From the NCBI GenBank assembly GCA_023846275.1, contig CM043877.1, positions 15,421,107 to 15,485,106 of the forward strand: 64,000 bases of DNA. The letters run 5' to 3'. Below the pieces are notes generated by a model. That model ran no database searches. It saw only the letters and a list, made by a program, of their open reading frames with translations, and had not been told where the DNA came from. Shown here piece by piece: positions 15,201-30,200 of this stretch; position 1 is the first letter of the stretch; the number at the start of each line of letters is the position of its first letter. The position numbers and the translations under genes were made by a program. This stretch comes from Vanilla planifolia. Its lineage: Eukaryota; Streptophyta; Magnoliopsida; Asparagales; Orchidaceae.

Positions 15201-18200
15201 GGTTTTCACTACTATTTGAGATATTGTATGTCATTAGAGGATGTCACATTACCTAGCTTATACACCTCAACAACAATGGAATGCAAGGGTTTTGTGACAA
15301 TGACAAGGACGATGAAAAAGGTGACAGAGGAGAAGAATCTATTAGGATAATGAAGGTAGAAGCAGAATTTGTGAAAATTTGTAAGGAATGCTACATGACC
15401 ATTCTAAATGTGCTCCAATTGTGAACTTGAATGCAATTTCATTTTTTGGCCCTAAGTACAAGCAAAAAGGACTTAGAATTAACATAAAAATAAGACTCAG
15501 ATACAATTGATATTTTAATTATTAGTTAACAAAAAGTAAACTAATCCAACTGCCCTAAAAAACTGGAGGTAGAAATGAAACATAAATATTGATTTTATAT
15601 GAATAAAATAGTAGTGTGGTATCACCCCTCCTATTTATTAGTAGTTATAACATCAAAGCAATAAACTACAATATACCAAACAAAATAAAAATTACCAACA
15701 TTTTTAACATAAATGAAATTGGAGTAAATATCATCATATTTTAGAATTAGCCCTCCCAATATCAATTCATTATTATGTGTGCCTTCCATTAATTAGCTTT
15801 CATTATTAGCTTCTTCTTTTGGATCAATGTTATGTTAGGATATAGTACACCACACAAAAAGAAACGAATATACAAGATATACATGAAAGCTCACAGATAC
15901 CATTGATCCATGTATTAATTTTGGAATTTATACAACAAAGGAGTCGTTGTCCAAGTGAACTATGAGAGCTAGCTTGGATAAAAGAAATCGTACTTGTTAA
16001 CAGCTGACACATCCTAAATAAATTTACTCTAGGATAGTAGAGGAGAAGAGAGAAGAGGGGGGGGGGGGGGGGGGTGTTGGTGGCATGCTTAAAAGAAATG
16101 CTCTTTTCACCATCAAAGAAGAATTGTTCTGTTGGACAAAACCATGGTGATTAATTATTAAAAGATAGAAAATAAAGAAACTAAAAAGACCAATAGCAAT
16201 ACTTGAAAGTCATCACAAGCATATATGCAACATGCTTCAAGAGATGGGCAGAAGACTAAAAGTTAAGGCATAGAATCTTCTTGTTCTATTGTGACTACAA
16301 AATCACAAGGTCACCAACTTAAAAAATTCCACCACCAACTCAAAGATATGCATAGCAAGTGTATTAGGTGAGGTGATCGATGAATTATCTATAAAATCAT
16401 GATAAGGCAAAATTAGTTGGGGGTTACCAAGGACAATATCAAATCCTTACAATAATGAGACTCATCCATTGTGATTGGGGTCTTGTCCATGGAGAGTTGC
16501 TTGCTCTTAGATGCCCATTAAGCGCCCCAAACAATTTTCCATGCAAAGGACTTGACATGATATAAGAATGCCAATGATGTTCTATTGTAGCTCCGTGCTA
16601 ATTCATGTTGTCATATTTACAACTACATCTTCGAAATGTTTATCAAAGAATGATGTACGTAACCATGAACATGAACAAATGCAAGGTGATGAACAATAAG
16701 ACAACTAAAGTTGTTAAATCCAAGATTAAAATACAATGGTAAAACAAGAAAAAACAGGTTATAGGTGATGATAAATAGTATAACACATGTTTCTACAAAA
16801 CAATAGTATGTAATAAAGCATTTAGCATTTCACATTTTACCTTTGTATCAAACGACGATTAGGCTCTGGGAAAACTTCATGTATTGCATCACGTATGGCA
16901 TCAATTCTGGATACATAGTCTGCTCCTGATACAAGAATCTTGAACTGACATCATAGATTATAAGCAGTAAAGAATGACCTCAAATACAAATTGCATTATG
17001 CTTATACCATACATACAAACTTCAAGTTTAAATGTTTTTCCTAGATAATATGAGCTAGAAACTTCAACATGTTGAAAGCTTCAAACAAAAAGCTTGCTGA
17101 TTCAAAATGAAATATAAAATATTGTAAAAAAAAAAACACTTTATAGGGTAACCAATTAGTTGGGCCACAACTAGAAGAAACAAGTAACCATTTTGCAAAG
17201 TAACAATTCAACACAATATTCATTAACTCATCTTCATGGAAAAAAATTAACCTATATAACCTAACCTATCTCATTTGTGTTATAATAAAATATTCTACAA
17301 CCTTGGTGCACAATGGATCTAAACACCCACTAGAATAACAACACTTCAATGAATCTAGTGATCTATCTACAAAAAGTTTTTTTTTTTCCAAAATCTCAAT
17401 AACAACAAAGAGGGGGTGGCCAAGAAAAAAAGATGAGAAAGCAATATTTGTAAACTTAAATCAAGTGGAATTTTAAGAGAAATATGTTTTTTCTTCCTAA
17501 ACGGAACTCCTCCCAAAATAGAATTTCTTTCATCTCTCCTTTCTTCATTTATAAATAAATGTCACATTGATAATTACAACAGTTACATATTGGATACAAT
17601 ATTTTAGTCGTAATAATTGTGGGTTCCTTCTTTTTCCACATTAAATACGCATTTTTGGCAGCACACGTGTGCATCTCCACTGCCTAGACCTGCCTGGTCC
17701 CTACCACTCGCAGCACAAGGTCATTGCTTTGAGCTAGCACATGCATTCCACTTATTTTCAGCACCCACATGCACAAGGCTAGTTTACCACATTAAGTGCC
17801 CTTTTTTGTGCCCACATGTGTGTGGTTGCTGTGATGGACCCACACACATGCATGCTACCATGAATAACTTTTGGTGGTCTTATTTGCTCATTTTTTTTTT
17901 ACCAAAAAGTCATTTTTTTAGACCTCCTCGAAGCCAAATTGTTCAAAAATTGGATGAACCTTAAACAAATTCTCCTAACATAGATCTCTTCTTTCGAAAT
18001 TCAAGTTTGATTAAATCTTTTTCAAATGTGACTAGATTCCTTGATTAACATAGAATGTGCTTTATTATTTTTTAAAGTGGCCTTGGGAGGTTACAACCTT
18101 CATTTCCAGTTACTCTTAGATTATTCAAATCAAAATTCATTTAATTAAATGCATTTTCTTTGATTTGTAGGTTGTCCACTATTTTCATTGCTAGAAGGAA

Positions 18201-21200
18201 TTGAGATTTCAATACCATTTCCTTTAACACTTCTAATTGTTGAGTTAATAAAGCTACCTAAGCCTTTAAGTTTGATGATTGAATTGCTGATGCAATCATC
18301 TTGAATGATGCCTTTCTAATCTCTTGCTTCCTTTTTTTGACTTGTTTAATTCCCTTATTCTTTGTCATCAATGTCGAACGAGTCCTTGATACCAAAATAT
18401 GATTTGTCTGTGAAGATTCTTGTTCTAAGATCTCAATAACGATCTTGTTTCAGACTTATAATAATATAAAAATAGAGAATGGTTGGGAAAAGAAAGATAA
18501 GGAGGAGAAATTTGTAAAGTCAAAACCAAGTGAAACTTTATAAGAAATGTGCTTCATAGACAAACACCCAAAACAAAACTTCCTTACCCCATCTCTCTTT
18601 CCTTTAATTTATAGATGGATGTTACATTGCCAATTGCAATATTTAAATATGAAATACAATATTTTACTCGTAATAATGCTAGATTACTTCTTTTTAACAT
18701 TAGATGGGCACCTTCAACCACATGCGCATGCATTTCAATTGCATGGACTAGCTAGGGCCCTACCAATAGCCGCACGCCACTTTTAGCACACACATGCAAG
18801 CAGTATGCTTTTAACATGTTTGTGCACTTGGCCAGTTTTCCACACCTGCATGCCCCTTTTCCGCAGTTGCCTCGCTGGACCCATGCACACGTGGGCTAAA
18901 CATTGTGCTCGTGCAATGTGTGCTTCTGCATGTTGTGCAGTGGTGTCATTTGTTTATTCTTTGCTTAAAAAGTGTTTTATTTCTCGAGACATTCTCAAAT
19001 CCGAACTGCTCAAAAACCAGATGAACATAGAACAAATCCCTTGATCCTTTGGCTTATTTCATAATTCCCATTCTAAGCCTCATAGTTGCACATCAAATCC
19101 AAACTCAACTCCTGGGTCTCACATAAACTCGAATAATTTCCTATCAAATATGATCCCTCGATCTCTCTATTTTCTACACACCAACTCCCTCATGTTCTGC
19201 CCTCACATAAACCTTGACTAGCATACGACAAAGTTGAGAGTCAGGTCAACTAGTTTGACCAAAACTCATTATTGCATCGTTCAAGTATCAATGCCTAATA
19301 CACTTAATCAAAACAAGACCTAACTAAATAGTCCATTAAAACTAAAACCATAATGTTATCTCAACGGCAAGAAATATTCATGACAAGCCACAAATGTCCA
19401 TGAAAATCCTTATCAATTCACAATGTCAATATTAACATAAGAACCAAGGATAACAAAAGATCTACAGGTCACAAATTCAAAATGCATCCAAGTAAACCTA
19501 ATACTGAGTATGATTTAAAATTTTAATGCCATAACCAAAATATGGAAAAGGTGAATTGCTTATATGTATCGACAAAACATAAAGATCAAACTCAATTCCC
19601 CAACTCCATTGCTACTTATTTCACACACAAAGCTATTTCACAATATCTTGATATCTATTTCAAGCATATTACTAAAAAATGGCTTGTTCATTAATCAAGT
19701 TAAGAGACAAGCTCACAATGTCATCACTTCAAAAGTCTAGTTGGTAAACAACAAATCACTATGACAAAAATTATATGAGCTCTCAAATAATATGTATGAA
19801 AGAATTATGACTCTCAATGTGTATCATATAGATCCAAGACTTAATTTACCTTTCAATTATTAAACTCAATTATCATACAATGTAAGATAGGTTGTGCAAA
19901 CCTTTGTAGTATAACATCATTGTCAAATATGTCATTTGCATTGATAAATTTATGCCTAGTGAGACAATTCTTGTCTTTTCAAAGATTGAAGGATCACGCC
20001 CTCAAGCACACCGATCTCAAGCAAATCATCTACCAAGCTCACACTTAGGTATGTTCATTTGTTGCTTATTGGGTAATGCTGACTCCTTAAGTTCCCCAAT
20101 TGCTATCTCCTTGAGCATCTAAGTGTGAGCACACCATTCCCCCACCTATCCCTCTTTGATCCATTGATGCCAATGCCACATGACTCCTTGATGTCAATTA
20201 CCTCTTTAAAGATATTATCATGATCTCATGGCTTGGATCCCCCCCTCTCCCCCCCATGCCACCAGACATGGCTTGGTGGCTCTCCAACCATGGGCCAAGC
20301 GAAGGCCCATAATTCCCTATTGGTGGAGCTTCCTTATTGTCAACTTATTATCTTAAGATTAGTTAAACAATACAAAAGGTGACCCCTTGATTTCAGCCAT
20401 TCCATGGTTCTAAGTCATCCAATCATCCCTACAAACCCATTGTTAAACCCAACTTCAAGTGTGATTGATTAATCTACCTATCCACTTATCTCTTTGCTAT
20501 CAGTGCCTTTTGAGCATGGTCAAGTTTTATTGACCAACAAGGATTTGAAATCCTTGTCCTCAAATAGAAAAGTTGTTCATAACACTTAGAATTTGTTCCT
20601 CAAGTATATTTCATCCCAATTGATCTTATCACTAAGAATGAAGACTAATGAAAATGTAATCTAATGGGATATTGTATGGTAGAAGACCTTTGTATTCTCA
20701 ATTGATTGATGCTATCAAACAAATATGGAATGCCCATGGTGCATTTAAGGTCTTCACATTACATAAGGGTATCTTTCTATTTAACTTTAGCATTGAGGAA
20801 AATTTTCATGGAGTTCTACAAGGTAAGGTATGGTGCATTAGCAGTAAAGATGACATCGAAAAAAGACTCATTTGTGCATATTCAGATTTGGGTTAAATTC
20901 CCTAGTCTTACACTATAACAACTACCTACTAAGTATTTACCTAGAATTGCTAGCATTATGGAAAAGCCTGTTATAATGGATCATTTGACAGCTACAAATC
21001 AGAGGTTTACTTTTGCTACAATTTTCCTTGAAGTTGACGTTGAATATTCTTTTCTTATTATAATTCTTATCCAAATTAGTAAAAACTCCATTGAGATTGA
21101 ATTTGATTATGATTGGATAACAAACTTGTGTAAGCTTTACAAAACTTTTGCCTATGCTGCTTTGACATGCCCTTCAGTGCCCAAGGAGTAAGCTCTAAGT

Positions 21201-24200
21201 TTGGAAAAAATCGTAACCTACAAGACAAACTTGGAAGGCATCAATGCTGCTAAGGCTCAAAGAAGAAGTAGACCAAGGCATCAACAGACCACCATTTAAG
21301 CCAAGCCCAAGGCACATACCCTCTCCCATAAAGCATACAATATCTTGGAGAATATAAATTTTCTTTTGTATGAAGATGAGTAAGAGTGAGAATCAAGAAG
21401 CTCATGATCCTTTTACCCATGTTCTCCGACCCCCCTCCCCTCCATTTGACATTGAAGAAGATGGACTCCACAACCTTGAAACATGCATCATGAGTCCTTT
21501 GTTGTGCTGATTGCTCTACAATAATACACATGCCAATTCCAATGCTCCTTTGAGTGAGAATATGCTTTTGCAACATTCTTGAAAAAGGCAGGTCACTCAT
21601 ATGCACTTAAATCTAAGGAAGAAATGACTTCTTTCATTGGCTCATGAATTAGCCCTTGGTAGGCTTACAACGTCTAGGATGAGCATAATAGATCAAAGGC
21701 TTCAAAGTGTAAGCATTTAAACTGTCATCACAAGTGTGATGTCCTTGCCTTGGTCAAGCCTAAGTTTCAGATGAATAAAATTTAAACAAAAAAAGCATAA
21801 AAGTAATATATTTTCAGCATGTAAAGCAAGTGCCACAATTTTGATCTTCAAAAGGATAGTAGCAATCTCATTTTGTGAAATTCAGATATACTATCCATTT
21901 GACAATTGCACACCTTAGCTTTATTAATTCACTGCTTAGCCAACTCTCATACTTTAGGTGACTTCTTTCGTACCATCATTTATGCTTGCAATGACTATTC
22001 TTCAAAGATGATTCTTTAAGAGGAATTTTATGGCTTCGTTGTTCAAGAGCAACTATGGATTGTCCTTAACAATTTTAATTGAATCCACACCCGCTTCAAA
22101 GTGCCAATGGAAATTCCCTTAATTGGAGGCACATGCAACATTTCAATGATCTTTTGATGGATATTAATATGGATTATCTTTCTTCTTTTGGCCCTCCTTA
22201 CACCTAGCCAAATACTAACAATGAAAATCCTATATATTCCAAATTTGATAATGCTATGTGTAATGATAGTTGGATGTTTATTTTCCACACACAATTATCA
22301 ACTTCATTCTCAATAACTTCTTGGATCATCTCTTACATATGATTCATAACAAGGATCCTATTAAAGAGAAACCTTTATTCAAATTTAAGAAATTCAGAAC
22401 TACCATACTTAACTTCAAGGAGGTTGTCATTATTGCATGATCTCTCTATCTTTCTCCCCCTCTCCCCCAAAACCTTTGGGACCCTAAATTTAGGTTCCTA
22501 AGAAAATTTAGGAAAGTTAAGAATGCCCTTATGCATTGCAAAGGGAATAGTCTCCACTAGATGTTTGAAGCTTCGTAGAAGAAAAATCGTGAACCCCATT
22601 ACCACTCAAAATCGAATCAATAACAATCCTATGCATCCTCAAACGCTCGATCAAGAGTGTGAGTGCAAGATATATCTTATTTATCTAAAGACAATCAACT
22701 TCTCTTGAGTGGCTCAACACACTAAGGTAGTCAAGAAGAAGATATTGGTTTCATATATGCTATGCATAGTCAGAAGAGCCATAATAACTTGAGACTTTGT
22801 GATTAAATGAGAATGCTCACGTCTAACATGTCTCGTTTCAAGATGTATGAGGGGCTACTTCACTATCATGTATAGCTTGTTTCACACTCCCACTCAACTT
22901 GATTCATCAATTGGCAAAACTCTTTTGTCAGACGAAGATGTCTTTCTAGTCAGATACATCAAGGCTAATAAAATTCTTCAAATTATTAAGTACATCCTAA
23001 AGAACAAGTCACCTAACCTTGACGTCTTTATCGTCAAATTCTTTATCTTGTATAAGGACATTATTGGTGCTGATTTCCTAATATTTTCCCATAGTTCTGC
23101 CACCCAAAGGTTGTCTAAGAGTGTTAAAGCTATAGCTATCATCCTTATTCCTAAAAAGTCCAATACCTCTTCCATCTCCGATTATCGTCCAATGTTGCTC
23201 TGTAACTTTCAACACAATGTGATTGAAAAGAACCCAACCATCACATTGCAGTCTGTTTTGCCAAAATTATTCATGTTTCCCAAGCTGCATTCATCCATTG
23301 GAGCCATTGCCCAAAAATATTTTTTGGCAACATAGGTTGATAACAAGTTTAACTCATCTTCTAGTAGTGTTTTCTATTCTAAGATTGATTTATCTAAGGC
23401 CTTAACTCTACAAGTAAGGTAGCTCTCTATAATAGATTCTCCTTGAAAGATTTCCCAAACTTTCACGAGATTTGATTTCACGCAATCTTAGGAACTTTTG
23501 GGGCAATAAGTGACCAAGAATATGAGTAGACATATTTCACTTTTTATTTGTTGATGACTAGATTGATTTTTGTAAGCTACAGGGAGAAATAATCCTTTCT
23601 CTCTCTAGGGCATTGAATAATTTGCAAACAAAAGTTGGGCTTGAGGTCAATAAGAATAAAATCTTAGTTATCCTTTCTAAAAGGGTTCAAGGCAAAAGGT
23701 CCTTGCTTGTGTGGGATTCCTATTTGGGGCACTCCACATTACATATCTTAGCCTTGCTCATTCTTCAAGGAAAGTTAACATTGATGACTACACTCTCTTG
23801 CTCAATTGTATTCAAAGAAAAATTGACAATTGAAATAATTAACTTCTCTCCCTTGCAACCAGGCTTCAAATAGTTAAAACAAGCATATGCATGTACTTAT
23901 GTGTGAGGATTTCATCTCAAAAGGTGCCCCAAAGAAGATTGATAACATTGTGGTTGTTTTGTCATGCTTGGTAGCTCTAAGCACAAATGGACTACTATTG
24001 CTTGGCATGAAACATAAGTTCTTAAGCACCTTAGTAACTAAGTTGCCAAGCATTTTTAGAATCAATTATGCCTAAATCTTGTAAGTAGTTATTAAGATTC
24101 TCATCTTTGATAGCCTTGAGCTAGTTGGAAGAGTGTTAAGTACTTGGTCATCTCAATTTTTGAGAGCTTTCTAGGAAGAAAGGATTGACTTACTAGAAGT

Positions 24201-27200
24201 CAAGTTTGGCAACCCACACAAATTGAAAGCCATATTTGGTGATCCTATTAGCAAAGACACTACTGAGGGAACGAGCAAGGAAATTTGCACCTTTAATTCC
24301 TTATGTACCTCTGTCTTTTATGACCTTATGTCTCAAAACTTCAATGACTTCATGTGGTTCAACAAACATAGAACTCAAATGGTTGTCTAGAAGAAACTCG
24401 AGCTTTCCGGTCACATTTCTTAGTCCCTTTGCAATTCTAATGCAATATCTCACGAGCATCTATTCTTTTAGTGCTATTATTAAAAGATCCTTAAACAATT
24501 GATTTGTAAATTACTCATATATTTTTGCCTTACATTCTCCATTCTATCATCAATTTTCTCACAGTTGAGCATATCGCCTCCAAGACAAACAATATCATCT
24601 TGGATTCTCTTATTTGCACAATTTGGAAATAGTAAAACAACATATTACTTAGAGGCTTGGATAATATATAACAAACTAACCCAGCTCAATTCAAGGTTGA
24701 TATTATCATAATTCTTCATTGAAATCGCCTTAATAATTCCTTCGTGCTTGTTTTGCTCCGCAACTAATCTTTATTGTTCTAAGCTCTTAGACTTTTACAT
24801 TCCCTTTGTCATTTTTTTGCATGATTGATGACATTCACTTATTCATCATGTATTATGGTTTTTTTTGTCTTTTTAAGTGTTTTGTTTTTTATTTTTCTCA
24901 GGTTTATTTATACCTTGTACTCTCTGTCCTACTTTTTACTATTTGGGGTAGGGGAATAAACTTAACATTGTAAACATCTTCATGGGCAACCAAATTTTGT
25001 GAAATTTGCCGCACTGCCCACCACCACGCCATTTACCTTCTTTTTGTTATAAGTAATATATTAGATACCACTTTTATTTTACTTAAAAGACGTTATAATA
25101 AGCAAGAATAAAATCCCAACATTAATGAGATTTGAATAGTTAGGAAACAGGAGAAAAATCCCAAAATTAATTGAATGAGAATAAGCCCAACTTTCCTAAT
25201 TTTTCACATTTGGATAGTTAATTTTGTGTCCTACAATTAGGATGTACATTTTTGTAACATATTTTCCATTATATTGTAATTAGTTTTCAATAGATATGGA
25301 ATAAGAAATATTTTCCAACATTTGTTGTTTCATGATATCAGAGCAGCGCCGGTATTCCTGCAGAAAATATCTTCCTGGCAATTCAAAACATGGTTGAATA
25401 AAGGCCAGTAACAGCCAATCCACCTTCATAATAATCTTAATTGATTCAAACTGTTTTGAACCCTCCAGAAGAGACCAGGAACATCTATAATTTCTTAATC
25501 AAGTATCCATTCAATTCAGATTCTCCAACATAAACTGAATAGAAAAAGGTTCTTTTTTATGTTCATCAGAGGCAAAAGCACGAAGGGACATTTAACAGGA
25601 GCCATTCCCATGTTACAGACAACAACAATGAATCTTAGCAACTTGGATAACTCCATTGGGCAAACATACCTCTTCTATACAGCAAAAAAAGAGTAGAAAG
25701 CAATTTAACGGATGAAATCAAATCATGAAATTATTGCCCAACACTTAAAAGATTCATTAAATATGACAATTATAGAATACTAGAAATGTTTTCTCTGAAA
25801 TTTGGCTAGAGATGAATTTATTCTATGACAAACTGGTAGACTCCTAGAGACGGATCTAAATACAACAAGGTGCCTAAGCAAGATAAAGTGTTGAGTTTCT
25901 TCATGATCTTCAGAAATATATTGATTGAGTTTTTAGATGCATACTTGTAACAAAACCTTTGTCCTAAATCATAGAAGTGTGCGCTGAAGTGAGACGTGAA
26001 GAAAGAAGAAAAAAAGGTCATGTCACTTTTCTAATCCAGCAGCAGATTCAAAATCACGAAGTTCAACATTGGCAGCAGATGAAGTGTGACATCTAACTAG
26101 CATGCATAAACAAAGGACTGAAGGCAAGCAATAATAATTTGAGCATTGTCATAAACCATATTATAAGATACCTGCAGGAAAATTGAATGTAAACCAGTAG
26201 ATTGGAAACCATGGATCCAAAGAAAGTTCAACAGAGAATCCATTGATATAAACAAGTATAACCTCTGAGAAATCCAAGCTGGTTCCTTTCAATACAGAAA
26301 TCTTGAAATGCCTTGGAACTTGCTGATACCTCCCAGAGTTAGGCTAGGAAATTGAATCTATTTCCTCTCTGAGTTACCATTGCAAATCAGCAAGGTAACA
26401 CAAGACATGCCTCGTTGTTCTTGTCTCTTTGGGATTACAGTGACGGATGGATTATTGTCATCCGAGCAATACAACATTTCACTGGTTCAGTCACTCATGT
26501 TTTCTACCAAACAACAATTACTGTTGCTAATGTTCACTTTCTACTGCTCATCGAGGAGATACTAAGTTTTCTAGGCATAGATTCATTTCTGCTCTTCATG
26601 TACCAAACCTCAAAGAAACTCTCCTTGAAAAATAACAGAGGAACCAATCAGTGCAATGCTGTTTTCTGCTTCATACCATGAATTTAATTATTAATCTACA
26701 TGATGGTGATTAACAATGTTGGAGGAACAGAATGAACTCTACCATCTTTCAAGTGTTGGCATGCCTTCAAGATCAAAGTCACTTCTCTATCTACTTCCAA
26801 TGCAGGCAAAATGCTTTGCACAAATTCCTAGGCCATTGTTGTTTTACTAATTCGAAACATTAGAACATCTTTTCTTTAATATGGATACTTCATCCTAGTA
26901 TGAGCATTGTATTAGAGCCAAGAAACCTCGAAAAAAATCATCCATCTTACAATGAGGGGATTGAACTAGTGTCCAATAAGGCACCAATATTGGAAAGAAT
27001 TTGTTCTAAGATTCGCATCTTGGAGGGCCTCGATTGGGTAAGCCCACTATACAAGAAAGCACGACCACACAAGCTATCATGACCATGATCCCGATGCAGG
27101 GAAAGGAGCCAATTAGGAGTGCCCACAATACCAATTGGACAAATCATCAGCTACAACTAGGGCAGAAATGAAGTCTCCTAAACACGAAGATTTGGCTAGA

Positions 27201-30200
27201 GTAATGGGAGCCAAAAGTGTTACAGTATTGTAAGGTTCAAGAGCCCAACCACAAATTTGCTCCACATGCATTTGAAACCCATTAATAGTCAAAGGGATAA
27301 AAAACAATAAGGTAAAACTGGTGTCAGCTTCTATGCAAACATGGACAAATTCAAGTTTAAAATTAGTACAAGTGAGTTCAACTATTATAATTCACCCACA
27401 AAAGTAGAAAATTTTAAAAAAATAAATTTAAGATTTGTGATGCAATGAGAGTCCAACGAATTTTATCTAGATGGGAAAGCAAACAATGTTTCCCCTATCT
27501 AATGAGACGTCAGGGGGTCCACTTACGAATGAGGTTTTGACTCTCATTGATTCAAATAGTAGCTCAAAAATATCATCTAATTCAGAAGCTAGAGAAAATT
27601 TGAACAAGAAGAATCCTTTGACAAAAGGCCGAGTCCTCGAAGATTCTTTGGTATTCAAAATTTTCATGGTGACTTCTAACTCCATGGAGTAAGGAGACTA
27701 TGCCCCAATACAACAGCCAACGAGAAAAAGAATCCAATAATTGCTAACACAATATTGTCTCTTCTGAAATTTCGACAATATTGCTTGAAGGAGAGATATA
27801 GTCCCAATACTAAGAAGAGAAAGCTAGAGAAAAGGTTATTCCAATTGAGAGATGTGCTGGCCCAGTAAAAGAGAACATATGGAGATGTGAGAGATCTAAA
27901 GAGATGTGGGAAATCCAAGATTAAAGAAGAAAAGGGAGTTGTAATTGTCATGAGAGTGAAGGAGGTGGGAAGTAAAGGAGGGGGGAGAACCATTATGAAT
28001 AGGAAAGGAAGAAGCAGTAAGGAAAGCAAACGAGTTGTAACAAGCTAACACAAAAGGGCAGGATAAATAAGCTTGGAGGTGTCAAGCGGTAATGATACCA
28101 TTATGACCAAACATGATTATAACATTAAGGATGGAACAAAAAAGGGATGAGAAGTCCAAGTCTAAGATCAGAACAGAGGACAAAGTATGATGTGAGCCCA
28201 TACAAATGAGAGGGAAGTATAGTAAGAATTGATACAACCAATAGGGATGGTGAGTGCAAAGCCATAACGGATAGGGTTGTCATAACAATATGAGATGAGG
28301 AAGACATGATGATATAGGGTTGGCTAGCTAGTGTTAAAGCACAACGGAAAAGGCTTGAGGCAATGATAGTCTTAATAGAGCAAAGGAAGCTGGGTTGGCT
28401 GCCTAAAAGGGGAGAGGAGATAAGAAACTTTAAACAATCACCCAAAAAAAGGTGGGGCCAAGTCTCTGGTGATAAGGAAGCATTTGGAGAGCTAAACAAA
28501 GGAGGGTGCAATTGGACTTGCAAGAAAAAAAGGGGCGAATGAGAGAAAATGGGGCACCGAATAGCCAAGAATAATAGCAAGTTTGTGTGTCCTTGCCCTT
28601 GACATAGGAGACGATATGGGTAGCCCAAGGGATGCCTTTCGAAAGATTCACTACCAAGAGGGAAGATGAGAAACTAAGTCCATTAGAGATGAAAGAGAGC
28701 ATAAACAAAAGAAAAAAGGTTGTAAAATCCTAAATTTCTTCTTAGTATATTGACTTAATATATTTGAGATTATAATATTAATATTTTGAATATTAATTTG
28801 AGAAAATAAAATATTATTATTTGACCCAGTCTTGCAAAGTGTGTCAATTGTAAATATGTCAAAATGTGATGAAGAGTATCTTTTTGAAAAGAGCTTGTCC
28901 CAAGTAAGTCTTTGGTACGATATTTTTGTAAAGAACTTGTCCCAAGCAAGTCATTGGTACGTGTTTTGCAATTTTTAAAAGCCAAATGAATGTGCAGCAT
29001 ATCTCGTGCCTTACCCTAATCTTAATTCTTTTCACATTCTTGTTTGGTGAGTTAAAGAGTTTACCAACAACACTACCATTTACTACCAGCTTCTAAGTCT
29101 AATTGACACTGACATTGCATTTGTTCAAAGGGTTCAAGCACAACCAAGGGTTATTGCTTTTATAATGATATTTGTTATGGTGTTATTCTGACTATGATGT
29201 GGTTGGATGATCATGGTCTTGCTAGATCTACTCTATATTCTTGGTGTAGTCTCCATCTTGAGGATCTAAGCCATGCATTGCTGCCTTATTCTCACGCGAG
29301 ACTATCGGTACCACTCTCTTGGTCTTCTGCCTCTTCTATCTTGATGGTGCTCAGGCTTATGAAGAGGTAAGTCTCCTTGGATGGCTTTAATGTTTCTCTA
29401 AATCTTTTTTCTATTGCTTTAAATCTTCTATGATGTAATTGTAATAACAAAATTTACTTTGGGCAAATTCTCACCCCTCATATTGGTTAGATATGCTATG
29501 ATGAACTTATCTTACAGTTCTCTTGCCCCTCACAAAGCACTAGTAGCCTCTTGGACCTTCAAGCCCCCATCACCCACCTTCAAGGTGGTCCCCCTCGTCT
29601 TGGTTAGATTAAAGGTCAAATGTTATTGCTCAGCTTGTGCTAATAAATTGGGATTATGATTCAAGATTGTCATGGGGAGGTTGTTCTAGCAACTAGTTAA
29701 GAGGCCTCTTTTGCAACACCATTGGTTGTAAAAATGAGGGCTATCTTTGAGGTCATCTTTCTTGCTCAACAACTTTTTCACCTGACCACTAAGGTGTGGA
29801 TTGAAAGTGATATTGTGGCAGCAATTCAGTGTATTACTCATGACTTGGATTGATAAGATGCAAATATGACATCACTATGAGCTCTTCTTATCATCCACTC
29901 TTCTATGAAGCATGGGATTACTCATATTGAAAAAGGAGAATAGAGTGGTTGATTGGATTGCTAGTTATTCTATTGCACGTGATTATATATGTGTTAGGGA
30001 TATGCCCTTCCCTATTAATTTGGCTTATATCTTAAAGAATAATGACCTATGTGAACCTCCCTTAGCCACCAAAAAGTTAGGTTGTGAACTTATACTCAAA
30101 AAAATAGCATGTTCATTGATCATATTAAATATTGAAAATGAACATAAAAATAGATTCCACTATGGTGGTCTAAAGAAAACATTTATTTCGATGGAACATA

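Larger units (their letters stand above)
12280..16840 (-). other. Intron 11 (4.6 kb)
   Basis: It holds the 5S rRNA-like fragment (13241-13290), a GC-richer decayed element (about 13840-14880) and the 18-G tract (16057-16074). The remainder is AT-rich unclassified DNA. Confidence 0.7.

Noticed and set aside
28125-28628. 167-codon minus-strand open frame
   Set aside because: Longest open frame in the window, but the Leu/Ser/Pro composition follows from purine-rich plus-strand DNA. No domain, no splice context, and neighbouring frames are equally open.
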